From positions 1 to 64,000 of the forward strand of contig JBAYIO010000016.1 in NCBI GenBank assembly GCA_041665605.1: a DNA stretch of 64,000 nt. Reading direction: 5' to 3'. This document shows, piece after piece, positions 46,401 through 53,767 of the stretch. Source of the stretch: CAIPAT01 sp041665605. GTDB lineage: Bacteria > Verrucomicrobiota > Lentisphaeria > Victivallales > Victivallaceae. Made by a program: the position numbers and the translations under genes. The notes below the pieces were generated by a model. It saw only the letters and a program-made list of their open reading frames with translations, did no database searches and was not told where the DNA came from. Position 1 is the first letter of the stretch; the number at the start of each line of letters is the position of its first letter.

Positions 46401-47351
46401 CGGGGACGCGATTTCGATATTTCCGCGCCGGTTGATTTCGTCAATAACCTCCTGCCTGAAATACGGCGTAATGGTCAGCAGCTTCATTTTGCCGTTGGCT
46501 TGTTTCCTGTATGAATCATAGGCTGACGCCCCGGTATTGTCAATCATGCTTTTAACCGTCGCGGTGCCCAGTCCGTCCAGACGCCCGACAATGTAATAAC
46601 CGAATTGGGTTTTAGAAAACTTTTTAGCAGAAAGACTGTTGCCGGAGGTCGCTATTACCGAACATGTTGCGGCTTTCAATGTGGAATACAAATTGTTCTT
46701 CAGTGTCACCCGGTAATAGCCGCCTTTATCTTCCACCGCAACAACCCCGGCAGACATCGCTGTATATCCGTCTTTAATATATATATTATCTCCACTTGCC
46801 AGACGAGATGCGTCTTTAAAGTCAATATAATTCTGTCCGGAAGCGGCATCGGCATAGAGTCCCAGATTCGGCACATTATTATAATAGAAGTATTTGTTGC
46901 TGGTAAAAATATCCGGAATGTCAGTATTCGCGGCGGATTCCGACAACTGGTACATCAGGAAAACGTCAAACAGATGATATTGGTCGATTTTCTCTATTAC
47001 TTCGCCGGTGTAAGCGTAGGTTGGTATGCCGTGGGTCAATACGATATAATTGATCTTGTCCGTCAGGCCATTCTTGATCAGATGATTTTTGATGGTGGAC
47101 AGCGCCGCCAGTTCATCATTATGGCTCATTCTGGCGCCAGTACCCAGCGCCGGCGCTACGCTGATGGCACAGACGTTCGCATCCGGAATATTGCGCGCGG
47201 CTTTGAAATACGCTCCAATCTCCTGTGATTCAGGCGATTTGGAATTTACCACCAGTAATACGTCATTGTAAGACGGCATCGCCAGCGCTGAAGATGCGGC
47301 GAGGCACACAGCCATCAACAATATTGTCATTCTGCATACGGTTTTTTTCAT
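43404..47351 (-). CDS. Large secreted TIGR03790-type protein with CARDB domains
   Basis: A 1315-residue protein. The signal peptide (MKKTVCRMTILLMAVCLAAS) is followed by YNDVLLVVNSKSPESQEIGA, the opening of TIGR03790-type domains known from Planctomycetes and Acidobacteria. The middle part is rich in WVAxY, YD and WAG blades suggestive of a beta-propeller. Two CARDB domains close the protein (LVVNKVWLAAAPVTGKPLTV and LAVKEITLSSTKPGKTTVNF), each ending in an ETNNT/NENNN-type motif. Known: CARDB domains are adhesion-like beta-sandwiches, often on cell-surface or exported proteins. AAGGAG precedes the start. It probably acts outside the cell; its ligand is unknown. Confidence 0.75.
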   Translation of the reverse strand: MKKTVCRMTILLMAVCLAASSALAMPSYNDVLLVVNSKSPESQEIGAYFKAARNIPDANVCAISVAPALGTGARMSHNDELAALSTIKNHLIKNGLTDKINYIVLTHGIPTYAYTGEVIEKIDQYHLFDVFLMYQLSESAANTDIPDIFTSNKYFYYNNVPNLGLYADAASGQNYIDFKDASRLASGDNIYIKDGYTAMSAGVVAVEDKGGYYRVTLKNNLYSTLKAATCSVIATSGNSLSAKKFSKTQFGYYIVGRLDGLGTATVKSMIDNTGASAYDSYRKQANGKMKLLTITPYFRQEVIDEINRRGNIEIASPNPVPPDVWNGTTTTLVDNTDSTITTSFDKVAKDTMFCFLNDVAWDSFFQWPQGNSYYAGGDFVQEYPFISRGATFLPGSIMMVYRSFPAAYDSHGNTGGIQKINVSTKAKTSYVKLDGSDSKFRHMTCVEYDPVNNQLWAGTGRDVFDVQTGFYSTCTDAVHRATMLNDGTGIAVYDADGKIVKYINANDADAGSTLKNNRVVKLVYDRNSQYMWVAHYKGIQYYDCQAKTWNDIPELQCDYAAAAGIYPDPFDSDKVYFSFYYGTDANTKKVSSQIAGADTSIFEYSKSAKTVTPPYVIDANNKGVSPQMGKTSANTIWVSKGSVLYRYDLTAKSVVEQIDMNAVIPEKVTPPANCKTVTIDFIRNVIAAPSAKTVIATVGCNIQYATDLIAGTPSTYQKKNYVVRVTESATPPSAVDIVNISAMNAVDDTGGVFGNNGSTYGFYVRGLAADPSTNGKTMYMALSNPGTVLRSTDGAGASWSVFSTDGIFNQVKGIALDGKGNLYGADGYFVGQNIAADFQVFGLCAWGGGMSHDNMAYTPTSAYSNDGSYIGPYSGYNQSWWSSNGIRGVSQMEPMMFMLLDGFYMGEARLGTHKSYPSTGSGGHVGHMTVFEPKCSPFAPRVNEPMIPANPQVINKTAIEIPILSPGLPWQMNDVTLSTLNKNTVQITDETGAVFTPSGYSFVKPAGPDEAGKFTGTGKLIISGNYTGIVYSVKLICGINGIKNIKGASLTNTRLTEFKDDITLYFGNGVDISKGTYVPPDTVTGPQKMPLNNSKVDLVVNKVWLAAAPVTGKPLTVKFQIKNIGTVKTSSGTVAANIYWNNVLVGSVAHGDLAAGAVTADLSFVLDAQYVTAGRTNTIMVKADGNDKVAEMRETNNTGFTTFLIDTRPELAVKEITLSSTKPGKTTVNFKIANVGFGPTAAGPGAQTAAVYVNNSKVGAVNYNDLAKGAVVALKLDNVAVTAGACRIKVVADSAGIVTEVNENNNSLEKAFTIK

Positions 47352-47490
47352 GCTGATGCTACTCCTTAAACTGCTTTTAGAATTTTAGTAACGCTGGGTG
47401 CCGGAAAGTTTCCTTCCTGGAATATCAAGGCCATCATGGCTCAATCTGGCGGACTTGGTTTTTGTTTTTTGAATTAACATTGCCTTTATT

Positions 47491-47533
47491 CTGATTATAC
47501 TTGATTATACTACGATTATATTCAGATTATACT
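47491..47533. repeat. Short AT-rich tandem repeat
   Basis: GATTATACTT, GATTATACTA, GATTATATTC and GATTATACTT follow each other with 10-11 bp period, each resembling a TATAAT-type box on the minus strand. It covers the 3' end of the truncated LacI frame. Confidence 0.6.
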
Positions 47534-47693
47534 TGGCTGTCAATAACTGTTTTAAAGAAAAGCCATTTTTTTTAAATCGGGGAATTGCATCAGAAACAGA
47601 ATGTCCGCAGTCCAAATAAAATACGCGCGACACTGTCGCAACATTCACTCCGGCCATTTCCGTAATTTGTCGAATCGTTATCTGCTTTTTCAT
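47505..47693 (-). pseudogene. Truncated LacI-family regulator (HTH only)
   Basis: A 62-codon frame from ATG 47693. Residues 1-24 match a LacI HTH (MKKQITIRQITEMAGVNVAT, then VSRVF). The continuation (YLDCGHSVSDAIPRFKKNGF) is only loosely LacI-like, and the whole sensor domain is missing. The frame ends in the AT-rich tandem repeat at 47491-47533. Two perfect LacI-type operators and a near-consensus promoter lie immediately upstream. Inference: remnant of an autoregulated LacI gene that once lay here. A free HTH peptide is possible, but LacI HTHs usually need the sensor domain to dimerise. Confidence 0.6.
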
Positions 47694-47710
47694 ATCAATC
47701 CATGTTTCGG

Positions 47711-47722
47711 GCAACCGGTTGC
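47711..47722. promoter_or_regulatory. LacI-type operator 1
   Basis: GCAACCGGTTGC is a perfect 12-bp palindrome with the central CG typical of LacI-family operators. Its centre is 39 bp from that of operator 2. Confidence 0.75.
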
Positions 47723-47749
47723 CATGAAGTCTAAAAAAAGACAACTAGT

Positions 47750-47761
47750 GCAACCGGTTGC
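47750..47761. promoter_or_regulatory. LacI-type operator 2
   Basis: The same perfect palindrome GCAACCGGTTGC, just downstream of the minus-strand promoter and overlapping the predicted transcript start. Confidence 0.75.
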
Positions 47762-47770
47762 CATGTATCT

Positions 47771-47799
47771 ATTATAACAGATGCATGAAATATTGTCAA
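47771..47799 (-). promoter_or_regulatory. Near-consensus promoter driving the LacI remnant and probably the TIGR03790-type gene
   Basis: Minus strand: TTGACA (47799-47794), 17 bp spacer, TATAAT (47776-47771). The predicted start near 47764 is 3-14 nt before operator 2. Confidence 0.75.
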
Positions 47800-48164
47800 T
47801 GCCTTAAATTCTAAAAAGCAGAAAAATAAAAATGTTTTTTCGACGGGAGTGTGCGGCAGGCGCTTTTATGAATAGCAGATTTAAGAAGCATCAATTTCCG
47901 GCTTGACCGGCAAAGTCAAGCGGACAGCACGGCGAAGCAATAAACGGTTTCCCGATCAGCCGGACGCGAGTCGCCGGGCATCTGCCCAAACGGGGATTAC
48001 ACGGGAAAGCGGAAATTAATGAACAATCGATGAATTATGCGGCAAGTTAAAGGCCGGGTAATTTTCAAATTTTTACTTCGCCGGATTGCGCCTTGACATT
48101 TTCATGGACTGCCTTATTTTATGTTTTATAATACCGGTAATTCCAGGAATTACAGGGGGAAGAT
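47800..48164. other. Intergenic region, no gene seen
   Basis: It contains CTTGAC/GTCAAG hairpin (47902-47920) and TTGACA (48093-48098) with nearby TATAAT (48127-48132), a possible rightward promoter. No supported gene. Confidence 0.35.
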
Positions 48165-48281
48165 ATGTTCAATGGTTATCTCTTTACAACTCTCAAGCTA
48201 AATCCCTCCGATGTTTTTCATGCCTTAAACAGAAGATTACCTCCGGCGGACTTGAAAATCCGGAATACTTTGTCAAATTAA
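48165..48281 (+). CDS. Possible 38-residue peptide behind a duplicated ribosome site
   Basis: The frame begins MFNGYLFTTLKLNPS. Its start region (48152-48172) is identical over 21 nt to the leader and first codons of the flavodoxin-like gene (51071-51091), including the strong AGGGGGA. After that the sequences diverge. It could be a decayed duplicate leader or a small peptide gene. It does not resemble any known family. Confidence 0.3.
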   Translation: MFNGYLFTTLKLNPSDVFHALNRRLPPADLKIRNTLSN

Positions 48282-48443
48282 ATAAGCCTGGGTTCGATTC
48301 CGATTTCACGGGGCGTCGCAAAGTATTATGGCGGTTGTTCCGTGGCGGGAGCCGGCGGCGAAACGGGCGGTCATTCACGAAACGTTCCCTTTTTAGCTCC
48401 GCCCGGATGTCGTTAATTTATAAATTTTAAAAATGGTGGTGAC
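48282..48443. other. Gap before the SGNH gene, no gene seen
   Basis: A tRNA-like GGTTCGATTCC string near 48291 is isolated. No further structure was recognised. Confidence 0.3.
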
Positions 48444-50924
48444 ATGTTAAAGCGAATGGTGCTGTTTTGTGGAATACTGATAATCGCGGGTTATGCAAAA
48501 GGCGAAGACGCAGGAAGGAATCTGCTGCTAAACCCGGATTTCGAATTTCACGCCTTCGAAAACCACCGTTCGGGGAAATCCGTGAGTTTTGAGTCGAATA
48601 ACACGGCATTTTGGAATTCTTCCGGCTCAAAGGAGATTACGGTAAAGCGTTCCTCACATGTGCCGGCCTCCCATAAACCGGATTTTTATGTCCATAATTT
48701 TGTCTATCTGGCGCCAGGCAGCAAGATATCGCAGTTTTTCACACTGCCGGAAGTTGATTTGCTCCCGGGAAAAGTGATCAGTCTTTATGCATATATGTTT
48801 CAAAATCGTCCAGGTTCGATAAAGGCCAAAATTACATTTCTGAAAATTGATTCTGAAAGCGGCGAATGGTCGCCGAAGGATTTCGGGATGGCGGATATCC
48901 GTAAATTTCCCAAAGTGTCAAGGGGGGAAATGGTGGTTGCTTCAGAGTCTGTCTGTGTTTCCCCGGTTGCCGGCAAAACAGAGTTAAGGCTTGAAAATAT
49001 CAAAATTCCATCACTTGCGGATGGTGTGGCGTTCAAGAACATTGCAGGCATTTCAGTGGAATTTGAAAATTGTTCAACCGACGCCAAAGACGGCTGGGCA
49101 TGGCTTGCAGCGCCTTCGCTGGTTAACGGAGATAAATCATTTTTCACGAGACAAACCTTGCGGGAAATGAATCCGCTTTACCGCCATATTCCGCGCACCA
49201 TCCAGAAACTTTGGAAAGGCGAGCCGGTTCATATTGTAGTCATGGGTTCCAGCATTGACCGCGGCAGCGCCAATCCGCCGATGTATGTATATGATGAAAA
49301 TGCGGCTTCACCCAAATTCAAACAGCCGCTTTGCGATTATTCAAATTTCGACACCAAACTGGTTGGACGTCCGGAGCTGAACGATTATTTCGGGCAGTCC
49401 CGGCACTGGTTCAGCTACTGCGGCAGGTTGAAAGTTGAACTGATGAAGAAATTTAATTTGCCGGCGGACAAGATACTTCTAAATTTCATGGCCTGCGACG
49501 GTTCCTGTATTGGCGAATCCCACTCGGGACTGCGTGAATACTGTTCGCTGTCGCTGCCGCCCAGTCCTGAACTCAACGGTCATAAAAGCAACAAAACCTG
49601 GCTCGAATTATATCCCGATCTTTTCAAGCGCCCGGAAGGGCCCCGTCCTGATCTGGTCATCTACGGCAGCGGCGCCAATGAAAAAACCGACACTCCGAAC
49701 GAAATCGCCGTATTCGAAGGAGCAATCCGCTGGATTCAGCGTAATTATCCGGATACCGAATTCATCTTCTGCCCGTTTCAGAATTATGGCGGCTATACTT
49801 CCAATGCCGGCGATATGCAGGCGCTGGCGTTGCGCTATCAGATTCCGTATCTGGATTTCGGCAAAGTTTCTGACGACCTTGCCGGTATCTGCGATCCCCA
49901 GGCGATAGTTCCGGCGGACGGCCATCCCCAGGCCGCGGCGCATTATATCTGGTTCAAGCAGTTGGAGAAAGCTTTCGAATGCTGGGATCCGGTCGTAACG
50001 GGAATCGTTCAGTTGCAACTGCCGGAGCGTCTGCACCAGAACACCTATGGCTGGGAAGGCGAAATGCTTTCCTATACCGCGGAAAATCCGAGAATTAACC
50101 GGAATCGTTTTATTCTGGACGATACGGCGGTCAATCTCTGGGGGACGGTGAATCCTGACTCGAAAAAATCAAAAGTGATTATTGACGGCCGGGAAATACC
50201 TTGCAGAGCAGGTCAGTTCAAGGGAAAGGATCTGCGCAATTCGCTTTTCCGTCACGGCGATCTGAAACTTGGTGACCGGCATGTGCTGGAACTGCCTGAG
50301 AAGGATTCAAAGATAACTGCGATTGATGCTAAAATCTGCTCGAACCGTGTATTCTATCCGGTCAGCAATCCGCTCTGGCTGCTGGATGGATTGGCCGTTC
50401 AGCCGTTTAAATCATTCTATGGCGCGCCTTACGGAACTGTCCGGATAATTATTCCTCCGGGAAAAAGTATCGAAATCGAAACGGCGGCAACTGATCTTTC
50501 GATTGCTTATGCTGATACAGATAACGGCGGAAAATTGAACGCGTATGTTGACGGCAGGCTGGCGCTTTCTGTTCCGACCGGCGTAAAATACACTTTCATT
50601 GACGGAGAATCTCAGTATCTCGAAAATCGTAAAGGCATAACCGGACTGTCTTTCGGATTGCATCTGGTGAAAATAGAAGCTGCCGAAAAACCGGTTACAG
50701 TCCTTGGCCTGTTCTCATATGATTCCCGCCCGAACAGCAGTTGCAGCCGCAGTTTTGCCGGACTGGCCGCCGCCGGACAGACGATTAATTTTTCCATCCC
50801 GTTCAAGGCGCGTCCTGTTATTTTCTGCAATGGCGGAATCCAGGTGAAGAATTCCGATATCACGCCTTCGGCGGTGACTTTCTCCGGTACCGGTACTGGC
50901 TCCTTTACCGCTATCGGTGAATAA
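48444..50924 (+). CDS. Secreted SGNH/GDSL-hydrolase-like carbohydrate esterase candidate
   Basis: An 826-residue protein with a signal peptide (MLKRMVLFCGILIIAGYAKG). A CBM4/9-like opening (NLLLNPDFEF) precedes the hydrolase domain. Block I is HIVVMGSSIDRGSA (Ser near 267), block III is VIYGSGANEKTD (near 406) and block V is DGHPQAAAHYIW (Asp/His near 490). The C-terminal 280 residues are beta-rich and may bind glycan. Known: SGNH esterases deacetylate carbohydrates, and Lentisphaerota encode many of them near glycan loci. The location beside GntR/DUF4091 genes supports such a role. Confidence 0.75.
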   Translation: MLKRMVLFCGILIIAGYAKGEDAGRNLLLNPDFEFHAFENHRSGKSVSFESNNTAFWNSSGSKEITVKRSSHVPASHKPDFYVHNFVYLAPGSKISQFFTLPEVDLLPGKVISLYAYMFQNRPGSIKAKITFLKIDSESGEWSPKDFGMADIRKFPKVSRGEMVVASESVCVSPVAGKTELRLENIKIPSLADGVAFKNIAGISVEFENCSTDAKDGWAWLAAPSLVNGDKSFFTRQTLREMNPLYRHIPRTIQKLWKGEPVHIVVMGSSIDRGSANPPMYVYDENAASPKFKQPLCDYSNFDTKLVGRPELNDYFGQSRHWFSYCGRLKVELMKKFNLPADKILLNFMACDGSCIGESHSGLREYCSLSLPPSPELNGHKSNKTWLELYPDLFKRPEGPRPDLVIYGSGANEKTDTPNEIAVFEGAIRWIQRNYPDTEFIFCPFQNYGGYTSNAGDMQALALRYQIPYLDFGKVSDDLAGICDPQAIVPADGHPQAAAHYIWFKQLEKAFECWDPVVTGIVQLQLPERLHQNTYGWEGEMLSYTAENPRINRNRFILDDTAVNLWGTVNPDSKKSKVIIDGREIPCRAGQFKGKDLRNSLFRHGDLKLGDRHVLELPEKDSKITAIDAKICSNRVFYPVSNPLWLLDGLAVQPFKSFYGAPYGTVRIIIPPGKSIEIETAATDLSIAYADTDNGGKLNAYVDGRLALSVPTGVKYTFIDGESQYLENRKGITGLSFGLHLVKIEAAEKPVTVLGLFSYDSRPNSSCSRSFAGLAAAGQTINFSIPFKARPVIFCNGGIQVKNSDITPSAVTFSGTGTGSFTAIGE

Positions 50925-51083
50925 TATCAACAATAGTATTTCCAGAGAGATAAGGAGTTGGCTCAAACCATTTTTGATTTTTAAGACTTCGGCATTGCTG
51001 ATTGACAAATAGAGGAAGCACTATTAGTTTTTGATGTGTATGATTCTGTTTATTGATAATTTTAAGAACCACAGGGGGAAGAT

Positions 51084-51704
51084 ATGTTCAAGGCAATCGC
51101 TTTCAACGGCAGTCCGCGCAGGAACGGCAATACGCACATAATGCTGAGCAAGATGCTGGAGCCGGTTGCCGCGGCCGGGATCGGGACGGAATTGATTCAG
51201 GTCGGCGGAAAGATGCTCCACGGCTGTATGGCCTGCGGCAAATGTGCGGAGAATAAAAATAATCAATGCGTAATTGTCAATGACATGGTCAACGAGTGCA
51301 TTGCAAAAATGCTGGAGGCCGACGCCATTATCTTCGGGTCGCCGTCCTATTTTTCCGGAGTCACGCCGGAGCTGAAAGCGTTGATCGACCGGTCCGGCTA
51401 TGTCGCGATCGCCAACGGCAGAAAGTTCAAACATAAAATCGGCGCCGCCGTTGCGGTTCACCGGCGCGGCGGAGCGGTAAATGTCTTTGACTCGATCAAT
51501 CACATGTTTCTGATGTCGCAGATGATTGTGCCGGGTTCGCTGTACTGGAATTTCGGCGTCGGCCGGGAATCCGGCGAGGTTGCCGGCGACCAGGAAGCCA
51601 TGAACAATATGAAAGATCTCGGTGAAACCATTGCCTGGCTGATAACCGCGCTCCGGAAAAATCCGAAAAGCGAAAATCCGTTCGTCCCCGCCGGCGTTGA
51701 ATAA
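51084..51704 (+). CDS. Flavodoxin-like NAD(P)H:FMN oxidoreductase
   Basis: A 206-residue cytoplasmic protein of the NADPH-dependent FMN reductase/flavodoxin-like family. MFKAIAFNGSPRRNGNTHIM is the FMN phosphate loop. HGCMACGKCAENKNNQC carries a CxxCxxC-like pattern, common in iron-sulfur flavoproteins, and GSPSYFSGVTPELKALIDR is the second FMN-contact block. Known: such proteins reduce quinones, iron or small aromatics. The strong AGGGGGA ribosome site is duplicated at 48152. Substrate unknown. Confidence 0.82.
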   Translation: MFKAIAFNGSPRRNGNTHIMLSKMLEPVAAAGIGTELIQVGGKMLHGCMACGKCAENKNNQCVIVNDMVNECIAKMLEADAIIFGSPSYFSGVTPELKALIDRSGYVAIANGRKFKHKIGAAVAVHRRGGAVNVFDSINHMFLMSQMIVPGSLYWNFGVGRESGEVAGDQEAMNNMKDLGETIAWLITALRKNPKSENPFVPAGVE

Positions 51705-51857
51705 TTTGATGCTTCAATAAATAAAGAGGTCTCAGGAGCCGTTAAAGTTTATTTATGAACAACTCCTTACGGCGAATTGTGCAGCGACAGCAGTCGGGTT
51801 TTACGAGTTTTTCTATTTTATTTTCATCATTTTTTACTCTTTCGCCATTGTCTGCTA

Positions 51858-51886
51858 TTGACAAAATTCATTACTGATACTATTAT
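51858..51886 (+). promoter_or_regulatory. Promoter of the second GntR/LacI-type regulator
   Basis: TTGACA (51858-51863), 17 bp, TATTAT (51881-51886). Downstream, ACCTAGA at 51889 and CTAGACCTAG near 51916 form repeated elements at the transcript start, suggesting autoregulation. Confidence 0.6.
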
Positions 51887-51928
51887 CTACCTAGATAAAC
51901 CATAATAAACCTAACTAGACCTAGTAAT

Positions 51929-53038
51929 ATGACTAATGAAATACAATTTAAACAGGAAGCGCTTTATGGAATACTTGAGGCGGATATTCTTTCCGGCAAG
52001 TACGAGGAAGGAGCGCAATTGCCCAAGGAAGTGGAGTTTTCAAAAACCTTAGGGGTAGCAAGAGGAACTTTGCGCAATGCGCTAAATACCCTTGAAAATA
52101 AAGGTCTGATTGTCAGATTACGCTCGAGAGGAACCTTCGTAAAACCGCGTTGTGCAAAAAACGATATCAAGAAAATTTTGATATTGCTTGATATGAGCCA
52201 GAAAGATGACATAACCTGTCCGAGTAATTATATCATCCCCGGAATAGAAAGCGTTGCGAAAAATGGAGCAAAGACAGAAATATGGCCGTTGCAATTTCTT
52301 AATGAGATGGATCTGGATTCAGGGATTAAATTTCTTAATAATTCATTTGCTGATGGCGCTGTAATATTCGGAGGCTGTTATAGCGGGAAAGAGAATTATA
52401 TCCGGATGCTTCAAGAGTTTCGCAAACCGGTAGTGATGGCCAACTCTTATCCCGGAGATACGGCAGTGACAGGTTTTGCGTCTGTCAGGACAGAATCACG
52501 CGGTGCCTGGAACGCGGGGATCAAGTATCTGAAATCCAAAGGACATCAACGTATAGCCACAATTACTTATCCGTTAATGCGTGGTTACGAAAGTTTGGAT
52601 ACATACCGTGAATTTCTTGAATCGGAAGGTATATATCATCCCGGGTTTATTAAAATAGCACAGAATAATTATGAATCCATAAAAACCGCTTTTCAAAGTT
52701 TGATGGGTATGGAACATACGCCTACGGCAATAATGTGCTATTCAGATTTTTATGCCATCCACCTTTTGAAAGCCGCCAGGGAATATGGAATAAAAATTCC
52801 GGAAAATTTGGCAGTGATGGGATATTGCGGTTTCCCCGGAAGCGCATATCTTGACCCGCCGCTGTCAACTGTTGATTACCATTATTTTAAAATTGGCGAA
52901 ACGGTCATGGAAATGCTGAAAAAGGCTGATGAGTGGTTTAATGTCAAACACGTTTCACCGCCGGATATTCTCTATCCGTATGAGGTGATAGAAAGAACAA
53001 GCACCCAAACATCAAGAATAGAAGGAGCTTTCTTATGA
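51929..53038 (+). CDS. GntR-family regulator with LacI-type sensor domain
   Basis: A 369-residue protein. The winged HTH covers residues 5-70, with LPKEVEFSKTLGVARGTLRN then ALNTLENKGLIVRLRSRGTF. The sensor domain resembles LacI/GalR proteins: GVEXX-like AVMGYCGFPGSAYLDPPLST near the end and TAIMCYSDFYAIHLL in the middle. It is the same architecture as the 0.4-1.4 kb regulator but clearly a different paralogue. It probably controls the pseudopilin and DUF4091 genes downstream: its stop overlaps the start of the pseudopilin gene (ATGA, 53035-53038). Confidence 0.85.
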   Translation: MTNEIQFKQEALYGILEADILSGKYEEGAQLPKEVEFSKTLGVARGTLRNALNTLENKGLIVRLRSRGTFVKPRCAKNDIKKILILLDMSQKDDITCPSNYIIPGIESVAKNGAKTEIWPLQFLNEMDLDSGIKFLNNSFADGAVIFGGCYSGKENYIRMLQEFRKPVVMANSYPGDTAVTGFASVRTESRGAWNAGIKYLKSKGHQRIATITYPLMRGYESLDTYREFLESEGIYHPGFIKIAQNNYESIKTAFQSLMGMEHTPTAIMCYSDFYAIHLLKAAREYGIKIPENLAVMGYCGFPGSAYLDPPLSTVDYHYFKIGETVMEMLKKADEWFNVKHVSPPDILYPYEVIERTSTQTSRIEGAFL

Positions 53039-53706
53039 AATCGAATAAATCCAGTTTTACGCTTATCGAACTCCTCGTGGTGGTAGCGATCATAGCAATT
53101 TTGGCCAGTATGCTGCTGCCCGCCCTCAACAAGGCAAGAATGCATGCATACAGCAGCGCATGTGCAAGCAATGTGAAACAATTCGGCACCGGCATGGCCA
53201 TGTATGCGTGTGATTTCAACGACTCGCTTCCGCTGTATTATGTGACTTCCGGGGGCTGGAGCACAAACTACAGTTACTGGTATCTCTCGATGGCCTCTTA
53301 CCTTGGCTATTCCGCCGCAACCCTGAACAAGTGCAAAACATTTAAATGCCCGTCGCATACCACGCTTTTCGGCGGCGGCAATGCCGGCACCCCCTATCCG
53401 ACTCAATCGTGGCAGCCGTTCGCGAGTTACGGCATGAATCAGTCAACATTCCAAAAATCCAAACTCAATAAATGGTCCAGGCCTTCTTATTGCCTGGTAC
53501 TGATGGATGCATACAGTACAAGCACGCTTTACAGCGGTTTTTATGTAAATGGCGACAACCTTGATCCTAATTACATCAGACATATGGGCGCTGCCAATTA
53601 TCTGCTGGGGGACTTTCATGTGGAAACCATAAAACGGATGCCGGAGGCAACAAAAACTGCATGGATGTACGGGGCGGATTACAAAAGGTGGGTTCCTTAC
53701 CAGTAA
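53035..53706 (+). CDS. Pseudopilin-like protein with prepilin signal and H-X9-D pattern
   Basis: A 223-residue protein. SFTLIELLVVVAIIAILASM is a type IV prepilin-type cleavage and membrane motif, followed by LLPALNKARMHAYSSACASN. The C-terminal HMGAANYLLGDFHVE matches the H-X9-D(G) pattern of the large PVC family of type II secretion-like pseudopilins, here with F in place of G. Known: Lentisphaerota and Planctomycetes carry many such genes beside glycosidases; function undetermined. It is translated from a start inside the preceding regulator with AAGGAG upstream. No type II secretion genes are adjacent. Confidence 0.82.
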   Translation: MKSNKSSFTLIELLVVVAIIAILASMLLPALNKARMHAYSSACASNVKQFGTGMAMYACDFNDSLPLYYVTSGGWSTNYSYWYLSMASYLGYSAATLNKCKTFKCPSHTTLFGGGNAGTPYPTQSWQPFASYGMNQSTFQKSKLNKWSRPSYCLVLMDAYSTSTLYSGFYVNGDNLDPNYIRHMGAANYLLGDFHVETIKRMPEATKTAWMYGADYKRWVPYQ

Positions 53707-53767
53707 CTATTCTGCTGAATTCGGGTTTATGACTGCAATTATAGAATAATAACGCGAGGATTTCATT

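Noticed and set aside
48290..48301. tRNA T-arm-like string GGGTTCGATTCC
   Set aside because: The flanking five bases do not pair and no other tRNA arm is present.
48086..48430. 114-codon ORF
   Set aside because: It has no ribosome site or recognised family and runs through the promoter and duplicated start region.
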